Source: Rossellomorea vietnamensis
GTDB taxonomy: Bacteria; Bacillota; Bacilli; Bacillales; Bacillaceae_B
Length of the DNA: 64,000 nucleotides
Reading direction: 5' to 3'
Assembly (NCBI RefSeq): GCF_008180415.1
Contig: NZ_VTEI01000006.1
Span: forward strand, 40,805-104,804
Part shown: positions 19,682 through 28,891 of the stretch, piece by piece
Numbering within the stretch: the first letter of the stretch is position 1
How the letters are laid out: the number at the start of each line of letters is the position of its first letter
The notes under the pieces: generated by a model
Databases searched by the model: none
The model's input: only the letters and a program-made list of their open reading frames with translations
Told to the model about the DNA's origin: nothing
Made by a program: the position numbers and the translations under genes

Positions 19682-20032
19682 TCACTGATTTCTATAATCA
19701 ATTTTTCCATCAGGGACTTTTAGTGAATGCCCTTTAATCACGACTGTATTGTTATCTGTCCAGGAAATGTTCGCTGTTTCTTCCCTGTTATTCCAATAGA
19801 TATTTCTTTTCTTTTTTTCCTCTTTATTGAATACTAACTCGCCTCTGACGGCATAAGAAGTGGTTGCTCCGCCGTTGGTTACATAGGCCTTAAGCGTAAA
19901 TTTTCCATCCGGTGATGTTTCTTCAGTAAGATACTCTCCAGCAGGCAGCCTGCCCATATCAAAAAAGGCCCAATTAACTACATAAATGCCCGCTGCCATA
20001 ATTATAATGGCGGCCATAAAAATACCAATCAT
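19682..20032 (-). CDS. DUF5412 family membrane-anchored protein
   Basis: A 116-residue frame with an N-terminal membrane helix (MIGIFMAAIIIMAAGIYVV) and an outside domain with the DUF5412 core GEYLTEETSPDGKFTLKAYV and TTSYAVRGELVFN. The function is unknown. No RBS precedes the ATG used here. An 11-A run lies just upstream; with ten A the frame would extend to GTG AAA GCT CTG, giving a normal basic N-terminus (MKALKKKIKRF). So the true start is probably upstream and the gene may be frameshifted at the homopolymer, by mutation, slippage or assembly error. Confidence 0.65.
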   Translation of the reverse strand: MIGIFMAAIIIMAAGIYVVNWAFFDMGRLPAGEYLTEETSPDGKFTLKAYVTNGGATTSYAVRGELVFNKEEKKKRNIYWNNREETANISWTDNNTVVIKGHSLKVPDGKIDYRNQ

Positions 20033-20210
20033 GAACCGTTTGATTTTTTTTTTTCAGAGCTTTCACTCTAGAACTTGTGTATGTTGATGACAATACTGCC
20101 ACCCCTGCTCTCTCTCGTTTATAAGTTGACGAGTTTCAACCGATAAAGGTTTCGGTTTTCAGCCAAACTAGAACAAATTGAATATATTTTTTATGTATAG
20201 ATAACCTGAA

Positions 20211-20242
20211 AGAGATGCAAATCACAGCCGATTTGCATCTCT
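20211..20242 (+). terminator. Hairpin with plus-strand T-run
   Basis: Perfect stem AGAGATGCAAATC / GATTTGCATCTCT with a 6-nt loop, followed by T7 on the plus strand. On the minus strand the tail is weak (TTTC), yet the nearest gene (MerR-type) is on the minus strand. It may serve that gene in spite of the tail. Confidence 0.6.
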
Positions 20243-20265
20243 TTTTTTATGTGACCCATCCTAAA

Positions 20266-21030
20266 CTAACCGTTTTTTCCTGTAAAGACGTATATCGCAT
20301 CCCTCAAGAACTTCGCAACTCCATCTTGTTCCTTATCGTAGTATGCTTTGAAACGCTCATCTTCCACATACATGTCCGCCAGACCAGCGTGTCCTTCTTT
20401 GCTGTATTCACTCCAATAAAACATCAGCCATTGTTTGTGGAGGCCGGCAGCTTTTTGAGCGAGATTACCAGCAGGGTCCCCAGTTTTGTACGCTTCAGAA
20501 AGTGTTGTATGAATTTCTTCAGAGAGTTTGTTCGCTTCCTCAAACTGGCTATGTGACATGTTTTTCACCTTGGTATTGGATCTGTTTACTGTTTCTTCTC
20601 CATATCTTGTTCTTATCTCTTCACCATATTTACGTTCGTTTTCCTCTACTAACTTATTTTTAAACCCTTGGAACTTTTCTTTATCGGTCATCTGGTTTCT
20701 CCCTTCCTTCAGTGCTATAGTTTTTTCCACATTATGGATCAGTTGATCAAGCTGACGGCGTTTGTTGACTAATTTTTCTCGGTGGCCTTCCAATGCGCTG
20801 GTTATTTCAAATCCCGGATCATCCAGGATTTCCTTGATCTGCTCCAATTCAACACCAAGTTCTTTATAAAACAGAATTTGCTGCAGTCGGTCTACCTCCT
20901 CTACACCATAAATCCGATATCCTGAAGAATTGACCCTTGCCGGCTTAAGGATGCCGATTTCATCATAATAACGCAATGTGCGGGTGCTGACGCCTGCTAA
21001 TTCTCCAAGCTTTTTTACCGTATATTCCAT
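20266..21030 (-). CDS. MerR-family activator with TipAS domain (Mta/TipA-like)
   Basis: A 254-residue regulator. The N-terminal MerR winged helix covers residues 1-70 (VKKLGELAGVSTRTLRYYDEIGIL), then a coiled dimerisation helix, then a C-terminal TipAS drug-binding domain from about residue 115 (EENERKYGEEIRTRYG; WLMFYWSEYSKEGHAGLADMYVEDERF). In B. subtilis Mta, drug binding activates efflux genes and its own promoter. RBS AGGAGGTG precedes the ATG. A MerR-type operator with a 19-bp spacer lies just upstream, indicating autoregulation. Confidence 0.88.
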   Translation of the reverse strand: MEYTVKKLGELAGVSTRTLRYYDEIGILKPARVNSSGYRIYGVEEVDRLQQILFYKELGVELEQIKEILDDPGFEITSALEGHREKLVNKRRQLDQLIHNVEKTIALKEGRNQMTDKEKFQGFKNKLVEENERKYGEEIRTRYGEETVNRSNTKVKNMSHSQFEEANKLSEEIHTTLSEAYKTGDPAGNLAQKAAGLHKQWLMFYWSEYSKEGHAGLADMYVEDERFKAYYDKEQDGVAKFLRDAIYVFTGKNG

Positions 21031-21053
21031 GAATTCACCTCCTGATATTTTTA

Positions 21054-21084
21054 ACTTTACACCTTGACGCTGCGTTAAGGTAAA
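21054..21084 (-). promoter_or_regulatory. MerR-type promoter with 19-bp spacer and palindromic operator
   Basis: On the minus strand, -35 TTTACC (21079-21084) and -10 TAAAGT (21054-21059) are separated by exactly 19 bp. The spacer is filled by a 21-bp imperfect palindrome at 21061-21081 with arms ACCTTAACG / CGTCAAGGT. A 19-bp spacer bearing the operator is the hallmark of MerR-activated promoters. It lies right before the Mta-like gene. Confidence 0.82.
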
Positions 21085-21234
21085 GAGGTTTTTATAAAAA
21101 AAAATTTAAGTTGATCTAGTCTATTTCATTGATAGTGCATTAAAAATGTAAACACAGAATAATGATACTCACTGCTGATTATCGCCGAGTTTTCAAGTGT
21201 TGAAATTGAAGTATAGAATTAATTCTAATAAAAA

Positions 21235-21261
21235 AGCTAAAGATCGAGAAGACCTTTAGCT
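21235..21261 (-). terminator. Intrinsic terminator of the VanZ gene
   Basis: Hairpin AGCTAAAG / CTTTAGCT, then TTTTT on the minus strand. Confidence 0.85.
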
Positions 21262-21277
21262 GCTGCAACTGCACTAT

Positions 21278-21772
21278 CTAATTAGCAATTCTATTTGCGA
21301 AGCCCTGATTTTTCTTGTACACTCTGAGAAACAGGAAGACTGGCAAGCAGCCTGCTATTCCTCCGACTGTATTCAGAATTAAATCGTCCACATCAAAGCT
21401 GCCAAATTTGAATATAATCTGAATGATTTCGAATGTTGAACTTAAAAAAAAGGCAGCAAAAGCAACTCTTTTTAAGCTATAAAACTTCTTGGATATTATG
21501 GGAAGCAAGAATCCCAGCGGCATAAAACCAATGATATTTCCCACCAGGTTTTCTATCCGTATATTTGTATTGATATCAGCAATGAACAAATAATACAAGA
21601 TTGTTTTGAAGGGAATAAAGTTATTCTGATTCCAGTATGCCCCTTCCGTCTTAAATGTAAAATGACTAATGATTTCCGGAAACGACATATACTTAAATAA
21701 AATCATTTTTGTTAGAATCATTAAGTAAACACAAAGAGCAGCCACAGCACCTGCTTTAATTAATATCTTCAA
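21278..21772 (-). CDS. VanZ family membrane protein
   Basis: A 164-residue protein with about five membrane segments and the VanZ family marks: NFIPFKTI after the first helix, ENLVGNIIGFMPLGFLLP, and STFEIIQIIF then FDVDDLILNTVGGIAG. VanZ of enterococci gives low-level teicoplanin resistance by an unknown mechanism; chromosomal relatives in bacilli are of unknown role. The TTG start is preceded by CAGGAGAG. Monocistronic. Confidence 0.85.
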   Translation of the reverse strand: MKILIKAGAVAALCVYLMILTKMILFKYMSFPEIISHFTFKTEGAYWNQNNFIPFKTILYYLFIADINTNIRIENLVGNIIGFMPLGFLLPIISKKFYSLKRVAFAAFFLSSTFEIIQIIFKFGSFDVDDLILNTVGGIAGCLPVFLFLRVYKKNQGFANRIAN

Positions 21773-21811
21773 TGAAATGTCTCTCCTGTCCCAATGGTTG
21801 AAAATTGTTCT

Positions 21812-22312
21812 TCATACTAGCAGCTTCGACATATAGTACTCATTAAAAAATGTTCCTTTGATGAAAAGGGAATTTCTCTTTGTACCTTCAATTTCAAATC
21901 CTCTCTTTTTATATAGAGCTACCCCTTCTTGATTTTCCGTTACTGCTGTAAGTTCAAGTCTGGAGATATTATGTTGTGCTGCCCACTCTTCTATGTATTG
22001 AAATAATGAAGTGCCTGCCCCCTGTCCTCTGCAGGACTCGGCTATCCCAATTGCAAGATAAGCAGAATGCTTGGTTCTGAGGGTATTCCCTCCGATGGCA
22101 AATAAATATCCTATCAATCTTCCATCCTTCTCTGCTACTAAGACCGTTGAATTGTCCTGATTCGTTATCCGCTCCAATTGTTTCCGCTGCCCTTCTGAAG
22201 TTGTTTTTCTTTCTCCAGGTTCCATGAGCATAAATCTGGAGCTTGCTTCAACCTCTTTGATGAGGGAGATCAACTCTTCTGCTTCTCCGGATTCTGCCTC
22301 TCTGACTATCAT
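21812..22312 (-). CDS. GNAT N-acetyltransferase
   Basis: A 166-residue GNAT protein: MIVREAESGEAEELISLI at the start, YLAIGIAESCRGQGAGTSLFQYIEEWA with the acetyl-CoA loop (RGQGAG), and LELTAVTENQEGVALYKKRGFEIEG. I choose ATG 22312, spaced from AAAGGTGA, over a TTG six codons upstream that sits within the ribosome-binding site. The substrate is unknown. Confidence 0.8.
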   Translation of the reverse strand: MIVREAESGEAEELISLIKEVEASSRFMLMEPGERKTTSEGQRKQLERITNQDNSTVLVAEKDGRLIGYLFAIGGNTLRTKHSAYLAIGIAESCRGQGAGTSLFQYIEEWAAQHNISRLELTAVTENQEGVALYKKRGFEIEGTKRNSLFIKGTFFNEYYMSKLLV

Positions 22313-22543
22313 AGCGTTCTCACCTTTCAATAAGAATTTTCAATATACTGCACATGATAACTTCAAATTTTTTCCATTCCTGATTATTTTCTGGGTCTAA
22401 AAAGATCATAATTTATAGATGATTCCATATACAATAAGACCTTTCAATATTTATGTGTGCCCCCTACCTCTTAACCTAATTATTCCAGCAAATTAACTTT
22501 TTCACAATATGTTTTCATTTATGGTATTTATTATCAAAATTAA

Positions 22544-22568
22544 AACCCGGGATTATTACTCCCGGGTT
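22544..22568 (-). terminator. Intrinsic terminator of the DUF2188 gene
   Basis: Hairpin AACCCGGG / CCCGGGTT with a T-rich tail on the minus strand. Confidence 0.85.
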
Positions 22569-22576
22569 AATCACTA

Positions 22577-22849
22577 TCATTCATCTTTATAGTTGTGCTG
22601 TTCTTCAATCTGTCCATGCTCGCTGTGAACATAAGCCATGGTGCCTGATTTTTCTGCTCTCTGTTTGGCTTCCTCCACGGCATCAGACTTAGAGCCGGCT
22701 GTGTAGACGGGATCATCGTTTCCTTCTTCTTTTACTGCCCAGCCCTCTTCCTCATGCGGGACAACATGGAATCTTGCCTCATCTGTTCCCGCTCTGTCTT
22801 CAAAGTACTCATTTCGGTTGTTTTGATCATTGTTATTGCTGTTGGCCAT
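22577..22849 (-). CDS. DUF2188 domain protein
   Basis: A 90-residue hydrophilic, acidic protein. After an Asn-rich N-terminus comes the DUF2188 core: HVVPHEEEGWAVKEEG, then SKSDAVEEAKQRAEKSG and VHSEHGQIEE. Proteins of this family are small and of unknown function. ATG 22849 follows GGAGG with good spacing; the upstream in-frame ATG overlaps that site. Confidence 0.82.
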   Translation of the reverse strand: MANSNNNDQNNRNEYFEDRAGTDEARFHVVPHEEEGWAVKEEGNDDPVYTAGSKSDAVEEAKQRAEKSGTMAYVHSEHGQIEEQHNYKDE

Positions 22850-22995
22850 GATTAAAACCTCCATTTTTAGATTAGGAATATGGTTCTCAGGTATAATTAC
22901 CCTTTAATAATCCTAAAAAACATGGAAGTGTAGAGGTGATTTCTGCATTTTTATCAAATATGCTATTTCGAATTACATAGTAAGAGAGGTAGCAA

Positions 22996-23026
22996 AAAAA
23001 GCTGAAGTGCGACCTTTCAGCTTTTT
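22996..23026 (-). terminator. Intrinsic terminator of the SGNH hydrolase gene
   Basis: AAAAAGCTGAA / TTCAGCTTTTT hairpin directly beyond the stop region. Confidence 0.85.
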
Positions 23027-23041
23027 AAATCATTTTTACAT

Positions 23042-24025
23042 CTATTCTATTACTTCGGGTTCAGGCTCACTGTCCTCTGGTGCCTCTGGTGCCTCTGCTG
23101 CTTCCAAGTCTATTTCTTTTACATGCTCCAATACCCGTTTGGCTATAAGTTTATAGCCATTAGTATTGGGATGAAAATAATCTTCCGCTAATAACTCCAG
23201 ATCAGAATCCTGAAATAAATCAGCCGTCGGAATATAATTTACATTGTCATATTCCTCTGTGACTGTTTTGCCCGCGGTATTCCAGCTCTTCATTACCATC
23301 TCCAATTCACTGATATTCCCAAAGTAACCTTCAAATGGATTATAAAATCCGATCAAGTAAATTTGAGCATCGGGATTATACTCATTGACCTTATTAAAGA
23401 TTTCCTTCAACCTTTCCTTGTACCCTCTTTTTTCTTCTTCAAAGGTTTCCATCTTTAAATCGATGAAATTGCTTTTTACTATTTTCATAATGTCGTTTGC
23501 ACCAATGGTGATTAGGACCACATCAGCATTCTTAATAGAGTCGGCTATTTCCTTTTCTTCCAGTCTCTTTAACAATTGATCAGTGCGGTTTCCTCTTTTT
23601 CCAAAGTTATCTATGGTGATATTTATTTCGTTATCTTCAAAAGTATTATTAAGGATCCCGACATAGCCTCCGTTCCCCGTTTCATCTCCTACACCTTGAG
23701 TAAGTGAATCTCCAACGGAAACAACTTTCATGTCTTGCATGAATAAACGGACTACTCCTTTAAGCACTTCCCTGACATTTTCTTTAATTTCCTCAGTGAT
23801 GGACGATGGCTTCTCATCTTTTTCTTCATCACTTTCAATTGACTCAAGCTCTTTCTTTATCTTTTCCTTCTCTTCAGGGTCCAGATTCTCCAGCTGTTCA
23901 TTTATTGAAGCAGTTTGAGTCGATATGCTGACATGTTCATTTTGAGAATAAGGGGAAAAAAAGTAAATGAGAATTCCTGTCAACAGGAGACCTGTTGATA
24001 TCATAACGATCTTCAGCTTTTGCAA
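23042..24025 (-). CDS. SGNH/GDSL-family hydrolase (YpmR-like), secreted or membrane-anchored
   Basis: A 327-residue protein with an N-terminal membrane or signal segment (residues 5-24), an acidic linker rich in Glu and Lys (residues about 40-85), then the SGNH fold: block I VVSVGDSLTQGVGD with the nucleophile Ser, Gly in NFGKRGNRTDQ, Asn in TIGANDIM, and the Asp-His pair in AEDYFHPNTNGY. The tail is low-complexity (repeated EAPE). Family members are esterases or lipases; B. subtilis YpmR is the closest type I recall. The start is a TTG after GGCAGGTG. The substrate is unknown. Confidence 0.85.
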   Translation of the reverse strand: MQKLKIVMISTGLLLTGILIYFFSPYSQNEHVSISTQTASINEQLENLDPEEKEKIKKELESIESDEEKDEKPSSITEEIKENVREVLKGVVRLFMQDMKVVSVGDSLTQGVGDETGNGGYVGILNNTFEDNEINITIDNFGKRGNRTDQLLKRLEEKEIADSIKNADVVLITIGANDIMKIVKSNFIDLKMETFEEEKRGYKERLKEIFNKVNEYNPDAQIYLIGFYNPFEGYFGNISELEMVMKSWNTAGKTVTEEYDNVNYIPTADLFQDSDLELLAEDYFHPNTNGYKLIAKRVLEHVKEIDLEAAEAPEAPEDSEPEPEVIE

Positions 24026-24523
24026 GTTGTCTTTACACCTGCCAATTAGATTTATTTTCTATTAGATAGGACTTTTAGATACTTCAAGATTTCAAATATA
24101 TTAACATAAAGCCAATCAGAATAGTCAATATATTTTAGCATGTAGAACACATTCATAAAAGGTATCAAAATTTAGTAATGTTTTTATAGACTGTTTGGCA
24201 AAAATTGCTGCTCTCGAATTATCATCGAGGCTGCTGGAGATTTTCATTCTTACTTATAAGGATATTCCTGTAGAAGGAATAATGATCTATTAGTATGAAT
24301 TTTTTTGTGAGAGGTACGTTTGTTTCTTTTTAACCTAAAGTTTATTTTGGCAAACATTTCCGACAGATGCATTTGTTTCTTAAAGGTCCACGACACTGCG
24401 GGTTAACTTAAGGTTCATAGTCACTAGAAAAATGAATAGGTACAGCTAGGTATGGCTCAGACAATTAAACAGCATGGCACTAGAGAGAAAAAGCACCACT
24501 CTGGAGCAATTTAGAAAAAAACG
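24026..24523. other. Intergenic region with eroded repeat sequence
   Basis: No gene seen. GACTGTTTGGCAAAAATTGC at 24189 resembles a MITE left end. GGTTCATAGTCAC at 24412 is shared with the flanks of the element near 46.9-47.3 kb. Both look like decayed repeat fragments. Confidence 0.45.
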
Positions 24524-24556
24524 CCTGTCCCCCTTCGAATTGCGGGAGCAGGCGGT
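24524..24556 (-). terminator. Intrinsic terminator of yvbH
   Basis: Hairpin CGCCTGTCCC / GGGAGCAGGCG with a T7 tail on the minus strand. Confidence 0.85.
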
Positions 24557-24567
24557 ACATAGGTTGG

Positions 24568-25182
24568 TTAATTTTGGATATATCGATTAAAAATTTCTCC
24601 AAAATCTTTTTTCGTGGTCGTTTGGTAGTGGTCGTTTAACCAGTCATAGGCAAATGTAGTGGTTTCTTTGAACTCATTTGAAATGTCATTATCGTGGAAG
24701 CGGTTATTATGAATGAGATCCTTTGCAACCGTTAAACTTCTTTCAGCCCAGTCGAGTTTGCGCTTCCCTTCTTCTTGGGTATGAGAAATGGCCAGTAGAG
24801 ATTTATATAAATCTGCAATGGCTTCTCCTTCCTTTTTATCAATATCCACGGACACTGCTTTATTTCCTAAAGTGAACTTTATCTCCAGGTCAAGGTCGAT
24901 TGTTCCGGCAGTTTCAATTGAAACATCGCTGATAGGATGTTGATAGTACTCATACCGATACAAATTTCGTTTGCTGCTGGCTGCTTTTTCTCCATCGAGA
25001 TGAATCAGCGCCCTATTGGTAAAACAGTATTCATCCGTCTTGGACTTGATTAAAAAATGAATTTTTTCGCCATCTTCATGAAGAACATAATCATCCGATA
25101 ACGTTTTGTCAAAGTCCTCTTTCTTGATGATTTTTCCGATATCGCTTAGGCCCAGTGCATCACTTGCTAATTTTTTGAACAT
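24568..25182 (-). CDS. yvbH: YvbH family protein (bacterial PH domain)
   Basis: A 204-residue cytosolic protein, the same length as B. subtilis YvbH. The N-terminal part starts MFKKLASDALGLSDIGKI. The PH-like domain spans about residues 10-130, with HEDGEKIHFLIKSKTDEYCFTNRALIHLDGEKA and ETAGTIDLDLEIKFTLGNKAVSVDI. A helical tail ends KKDFGEIFNRYIQN. The role is unknown. RBS AGGGGT lies ahead of the ATG. Monocistronic. Confidence 0.88.
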   Translation of the reverse strand: MFKKLASDALGLSDIGKIIKKEDFDKTLSDDYVLHEDGEKIHFLIKSKTDEYCFTNRALIHLDGEKAASSKRNLYRYEYYQHPISDVSIETAGTIDLDLEIKFTLGNKAVSVDIDKKEGEAIADLYKSLLAISHTQEEGKRKLDWAERSLTVAKDLIHNNRFHDNDISNEFKETTTFAYDWLNDHYQTTTKKDFGEIFNRYIQN

Positions 25183-25388
25183 GTTATGACCCCTGTTCTA
25201 ATTGATCTATTAAACATTCCACTTCTTCATGCTATCAATTAATCACATCAATCGTAAACGTTTTTAACTTTTCAAACCCTCCCATCTTATTCAGCTTTAC
25301 ACTAATTAATTCTATAAAATCGCTTAAAAATACTAGAGCGGAAACCTGTTAAGTGATTCCTTGTTTAAGCTGCCTGAATGAAAGCCAC

Positions 25389-25859
25389 TTATAAGTCGAT
25401 CTCCATCACCCTAATTTTTGTCTTAAGATTCATTGATTCATAAAATTTTATAGCACTTTCGTTAAATTCCCATACGCCTAATTCTAATGAATCTGCTTCT
25501 ATATTTTTTGCATATTCCACTATTTTCTCGAAGAATTTTTTCCCCAGTCCCTTTCCTCGACACTTAGAATCCACACCAAAATCATCCATGTAGACAACTT
25601 TCTTTGGTTTTAAAATGGGTCTATCGGCTGCATATTTTACAGTCAAGATTGTATAAGCGATTGGCTGGTCTTCTTCTAATAAAAATACCTTCGTATTTGC
25701 TCCATCTATTAATTCGTGAAAATAGTCCTTGTCCAGCGTGATATCAGCCATCATATAGTGGTCTGGTCTTTCTTGTGTATGAATATCGTGAACCTGCTTC
25801 TGTATTCGATGAACAGCATTGTAATCATTCTTTACTGCTTCTCTAATATGAATTTCCAT
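25389..25859 (-). CDS. GNAT N-acetyltransferase
   Basis: A 156-residue GNAT protein starting EIHIREAVKNDYNAVHRIQKQVH. The acetyl-CoA loop is SKCRGKGLGKKFFEKIVEYA, and the C-terminal strand-helix pair is ELGVWEFNESAIKFYESMNL. An AGGAGG ribosome-binding site precedes the ATG. The substrate is unknown. Confidence 0.82.
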   Translation of the reverse strand: MEIHIREAVKNDYNAVHRIQKQVHDIHTQERPDHYMMADITLDKDYFHELIDGANTKVFLLEEDQPIAYTILTVKYAADRPILKPKKVVYMDDFGVDSKCRGKGLGKKFFEKIVEYAKNIEADSLELGVWEFNESAIKFYESMNLKTKIRVMEIDL

Positions 25860-25995
25860 TATACTTTCCTCCTGGTGGTTAATGCTTTTTATTCTGGGAG
25901 CATTTCTCGGTAAAAAAACTAACCTATGCCAATTGATAAGTCAGTTTCTACTTACTTTACGATAGCACTGTTTGACGATAACACCCTCTTCTGAA

Positions 25996-28140
25996 TCACT
26001 CACTGAAATCGCTTTTGCCCTTCTCTTCACCACTATCTCGCTGCTTCTTTAATTCAAAATATTTGTCCATAATTCTTCTGGAAATATCTTTATTGATATA
26101 AGGATCTGTTTTCCCGTTATGTGAGGCCGGCACAACTGTAGAATAGGCAATTTCCAGCTGATCGTAAGGGGCGTACCCTATTAATGTAGTATTATAAGTT
26201 TTATATTTCATTCCAGTTACAGGATCTCTAGGAGTAAAGGACTCTGCTGTTCCTGACTTGCCGGCAGCAACATACGGAGCATCGCCAAAGTGGGACTCTG
26301 CCGTTCCCTCAGATCCGTGGTATACCTGGTAGAAACCTCTTTGAACATTTTTCAACTGTTGAGATGTCACATTGACCTTATTCAGGATAATGGGTTCTTT
26401 TTTCATTTCCATTCTGCCCAGGGTTTCATGATCCCCTCCTGGCTTTCTTACCTCTTTTAGAATTTGCGGCTGTACTCTGTATCCGTCATTGGCAATCGTT
26501 GATACGTACTGCGCCAGCTGCAATGGAGTGTATGTATCAAATTGCCCAATGGCAAAGTCAAGGAGGTTTCCGGGATCATTAAATTCACCTTTGTATCCAT
26601 CCACCTCACCAGGTAAATCAATTCCCGTATTCACTCCAAGACCGAATTGGTTGAAATGATTCCTCAAATTCACCAGATCCTTCTCAGAGCCATTTATAGG
26701 AGCTTTCCGGATATAAACAGGGTTTCCTGCCATCTTCATCGCTACCTTGAACATATAGGAGTTAGAAGAGATTTCTAGTGCAAAGCGGTCATTCATTGAC
26801 TGGGTCCGCCCACCATTCGGATTAAACCATGAAGCCTTAGTTTTAGTGGCAGCTATCTCAATAGGCTCGTCTACCAACGGCTGCCCCGGACTGATCGCAC
26901 CTGCCATGTAGCCAGTAAGGACCGTGGCTCCTTTTACTGCAGACCCCACTTCATAGAAACTGGTATATGTCCCAAGAGCATAATCCATCACTCTGTATTC
27001 ACCCGTGCTGGGATCTTTTCCATACCTTTTACCAACTAGGGCCAGCACTTCTCCATTATTCGGATCCATCATCACCACAAATGCTCTGTCCAAATGCGAG
27101 GACCTTCCCTGATGGACATTCTTAAGGAGTTCCTCTGAAACGATTTTCTCCACTTCCTGCTGAAGCTCCATATCGATGGTGATGACGATATCCTTTCCAC
27201 GCTGTCCCTCTTTCAACACCTTCGTCTCCAGTACGGCTCCGTCCTTGGTAACATTCTTCATCTTTTCTTTGCGCCCGCTCAATATATGTTCATATTGCAG
27301 CTCAAGCTGACTCGTTCCGACCCGGTCATTACGGCTATAGTCCTTGGATAAATAATAATCAACCATTTCACTTGGAATCCCTTGCTTTGATGAAGACACA
27401 CTGCCCAGGATAGAGCGGATCGTATTCTCAAACGGATACACTCTTTCCCAATCCGTGGTTGTATTGATACCCGGTAATTCAGATAGGTTTTCACTCACTA
27501 CAGCGAATTCCCTCTGGCTTACTCCTTCATTTTTAATAATTTTTGGGGTGAGGGCATAACCTGTACTTAATTCACGGTAAATCGCCAGGTTTTCAATATC
27601 CTGTTCAGTGAGGGAGGCTAAATCCTGTTCAGATATTCTCTCCAAAGTCATCTGATATATCTTGTTATTCTTTTCTTTAGAAGATAGTTGTTTGTTCCTC
27701 GCAATCTCCTTTTCTTCCTCAACTGTTACCTTGTTATCCGCTGCTTTCTTATTGGTTAAGATCCAATAATCCTTTTGATCTCTTTCTCTTACAGATGAAG
27801 TATCCATTTCAATAAGCTGTGCCAGTTTCACCGCCACTTCCATCATGTCTTCTGGATTGGGTGACTGCGGAGGAGTATAGGTAATAGCATTTTTAGCCAC
27901 ATTATCAACGATTACTTTCTCTGTACGGTCATAGATCTTTCCTCTTGGTACACTGTTGGTTACAACAACATCTTCTGTTCTCTCGACTTCCTGTTTATAT
28001 CCCTCACCTGATACTATTTGAACAACTCCCAGCCTTAAAATCAGTACTGAGAATAAGAGAAATACAAAGAAAAACAAGAGGTTCATCCGGACAGGGACAT
28101 GCCTGTTCTTCTTTTTCTTCTTCTGTTTCTTTTTATCCAT
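25996..28140 (-). CDS. Class B penicillin-binding protein (PBP2A/PbpH type)
   Basis: A 714-residue monofunctional transpeptidase. After a Lys-rich cytoplasmic tail there is one membrane helix (about residues 20-41), the dimerisation domain (TNSVPRGKIYDR) and the transpeptidase domain. SxxK is SAVK with nucleophile Ser400, SxN is SSN at 458-460 and the third motif is KSG at 628-630. It cross-links peptidoglycan during side-wall elongation. Length and N-terminus match B. subtilis PbpA/PbpH, and I cannot say which. ATG 28140 is correctly spaced from AGAAGG; a GTG three codons earlier overlaps it. Confidence 0.92.
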   Translation of the reverse strand: MDKKKQKKKKKNRHVPVRMNLLFFFVFLLFSVLILRLGVVQIVSGEGYKQEVERTEDVVVTNSVPRGKIYDRTEKVIVDNVAKNAITYTPPQSPNPEDMMEVAVKLAQLIEMDTSSVRERDQKDYWILTNKKAADNKVTVEEEKEIARNKQLSSKEKNNKIYQMTLERISEQDLASLTEQDIENLAIYRELSTGYALTPKIIKNEGVSQREFAVVSENLSELPGINTTTDWERVYPFENTIRSILGSVSSSKQGIPSEMVDYYLSKDYSRNDRVGTSQLELQYEHILSGRKEKMKNVTKDGAVLETKVLKEGQRGKDIVITIDMELQQEVEKIVSEELLKNVHQGRSSHLDRAFVVMMDPNNGEVLALVGKRYGKDPSTGEYRVMDYALGTYTSFYEVGSAVKGATVLTGYMAGAISPGQPLVDEPIEIAATKTKASWFNPNGGRTQSMNDRFALEISSNSYMFKVAMKMAGNPVYIRKAPINGSEKDLVNLRNHFNQFGLGVNTGIDLPGEVDGYKGEFNDPGNLLDFAIGQFDTYTPLQLAQYVSTIANDGYRVQPQILKEVRKPGGDHETLGRMEMKKEPIILNKVNVTSQQLKNVQRGFYQVYHGSEGTAESHFGDAPYVAAGKSGTAESFTPRDPVTGMKYKTYNTTLIGYAPYDQLEIAYSTVVPASHNGKTDPYINKDISRRIMDKYFELKKQRDSGEEKGKSDFSE

Positions 28141-28279
28141 CACTAACACCTTCTCTTTAAAACTTCATATAAATAATTGCAGTAAAACTCCAAAAGTAGA
28201 AATAATTATAATATTTTCTAAATATTTACACTTCTGTTTTATTATTTCAAACTTCGACTTCAACTTCAAGGCTATTAGA

Positions 28280-28516
28280 CTAGTTTAATAAAAAGAAAGA
28301 AGAAGCGATCTGGCCTTTCTCGGGTGTATCTGTTGGACACAGACTTAAGGAAGAAAGGCTTCCCTCCTGTTGGGCTGCAAATTTTTTATATGAGAATTGC
28401 ATCGATACATGACATTCTGGTAAAATAAATCTTTCTTTGAGAATTTCTTTTGCTCGTTGTGTCACCTGTTGAAGAAACTCATTCTCATCCTGCGTTATTC
28501 TTACATTGGTCTTCAC
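28280..28516 (-). CDS. Possible small protein, unknown
   Basis: A 78-codon frame starting at GTG with only a weak upstream AGG. The N-terminal 45 residues are charged and amphipathic (QQVTQRAKEILKERF); the rest is Ser-rich. I recognise no family, and there is no terminator behind it. It may be a chance frame. Confidence 0.3.
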   Translation of the reverse strand: MKTNVRITQDENEFLQQVTQRAKEILKERFILPECHVSMQFSYKKFAAQQEGSLSSLSLCPTDTPEKGQIASSFFLLN

Positions 28517-28579
28517 AGCCTATTCAAACAAGAAAATTCAATTTAGTCTTCTCCACCCATCGGCGATTTATTATACATA

Positions 28580-28741
28580 GTCTCTATTCGTAAACTTTGT
28601 TGCTATTTAAAGATAATCCCAAAAATCCATTATTCATCGGGATAACATGGTAATTATTATAGGAATTGAACTCCTCTCCCAATAGAGAGGAAACTCTTTG
28701 CATCCAGGATATTCGACAGCAGCAATATATGCGAAAACAGC
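28580..28741. mobile_element. Short (type A) MITE-like element, reversed, 162 bp, perfect 8-bp duplication
   Basis: Reverse orientation: starts GTCTCTATTCGTAAACTTTG and ends AATATATGCGAAAACAGC. It is flanked by perfect 8-bp direct repeats TATACATA at 28572-28579 and 28742-28749. An internal hairpin of the family (CTCTCCCAATAGAGAG) is visible. Lies upstream of the glutamate symporter gene. Confidence 0.87.
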
Positions 28742-28837
28742 TATACATAAAACTCTTTTATTAAAGTAATGTACAAAATTCGTTGACATCCTGATAGGCA
28801 GCCGCCCAGCCCTCAGATTCCAACTAGGAGGTTTGGC

Positions 28838-28891
28838 ATGCGCTTAAAAAGGGAAAAACCTGAAAATATTTTGCCTAAAAAAAGAAGGTGA
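28838..28891 (+). CDS. Candidate 17-residue leader peptide of the symporter gene
   Basis: An ATG preceded by a perfect AGGAGGT (7-nt spacing region TTTGGC) opens a 17-codon frame, MRLKREKPENILPKKRR, ending in the TGA that overlaps the ribosome-binding site AAGGTGAGG of the downstream symporter gene. Strong SD and termination in the next SD suggest translational coupling or attenuation. There is no homologue I know of. Confidence 0.45.
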   Translation: MRLKREKPENILPKKRR

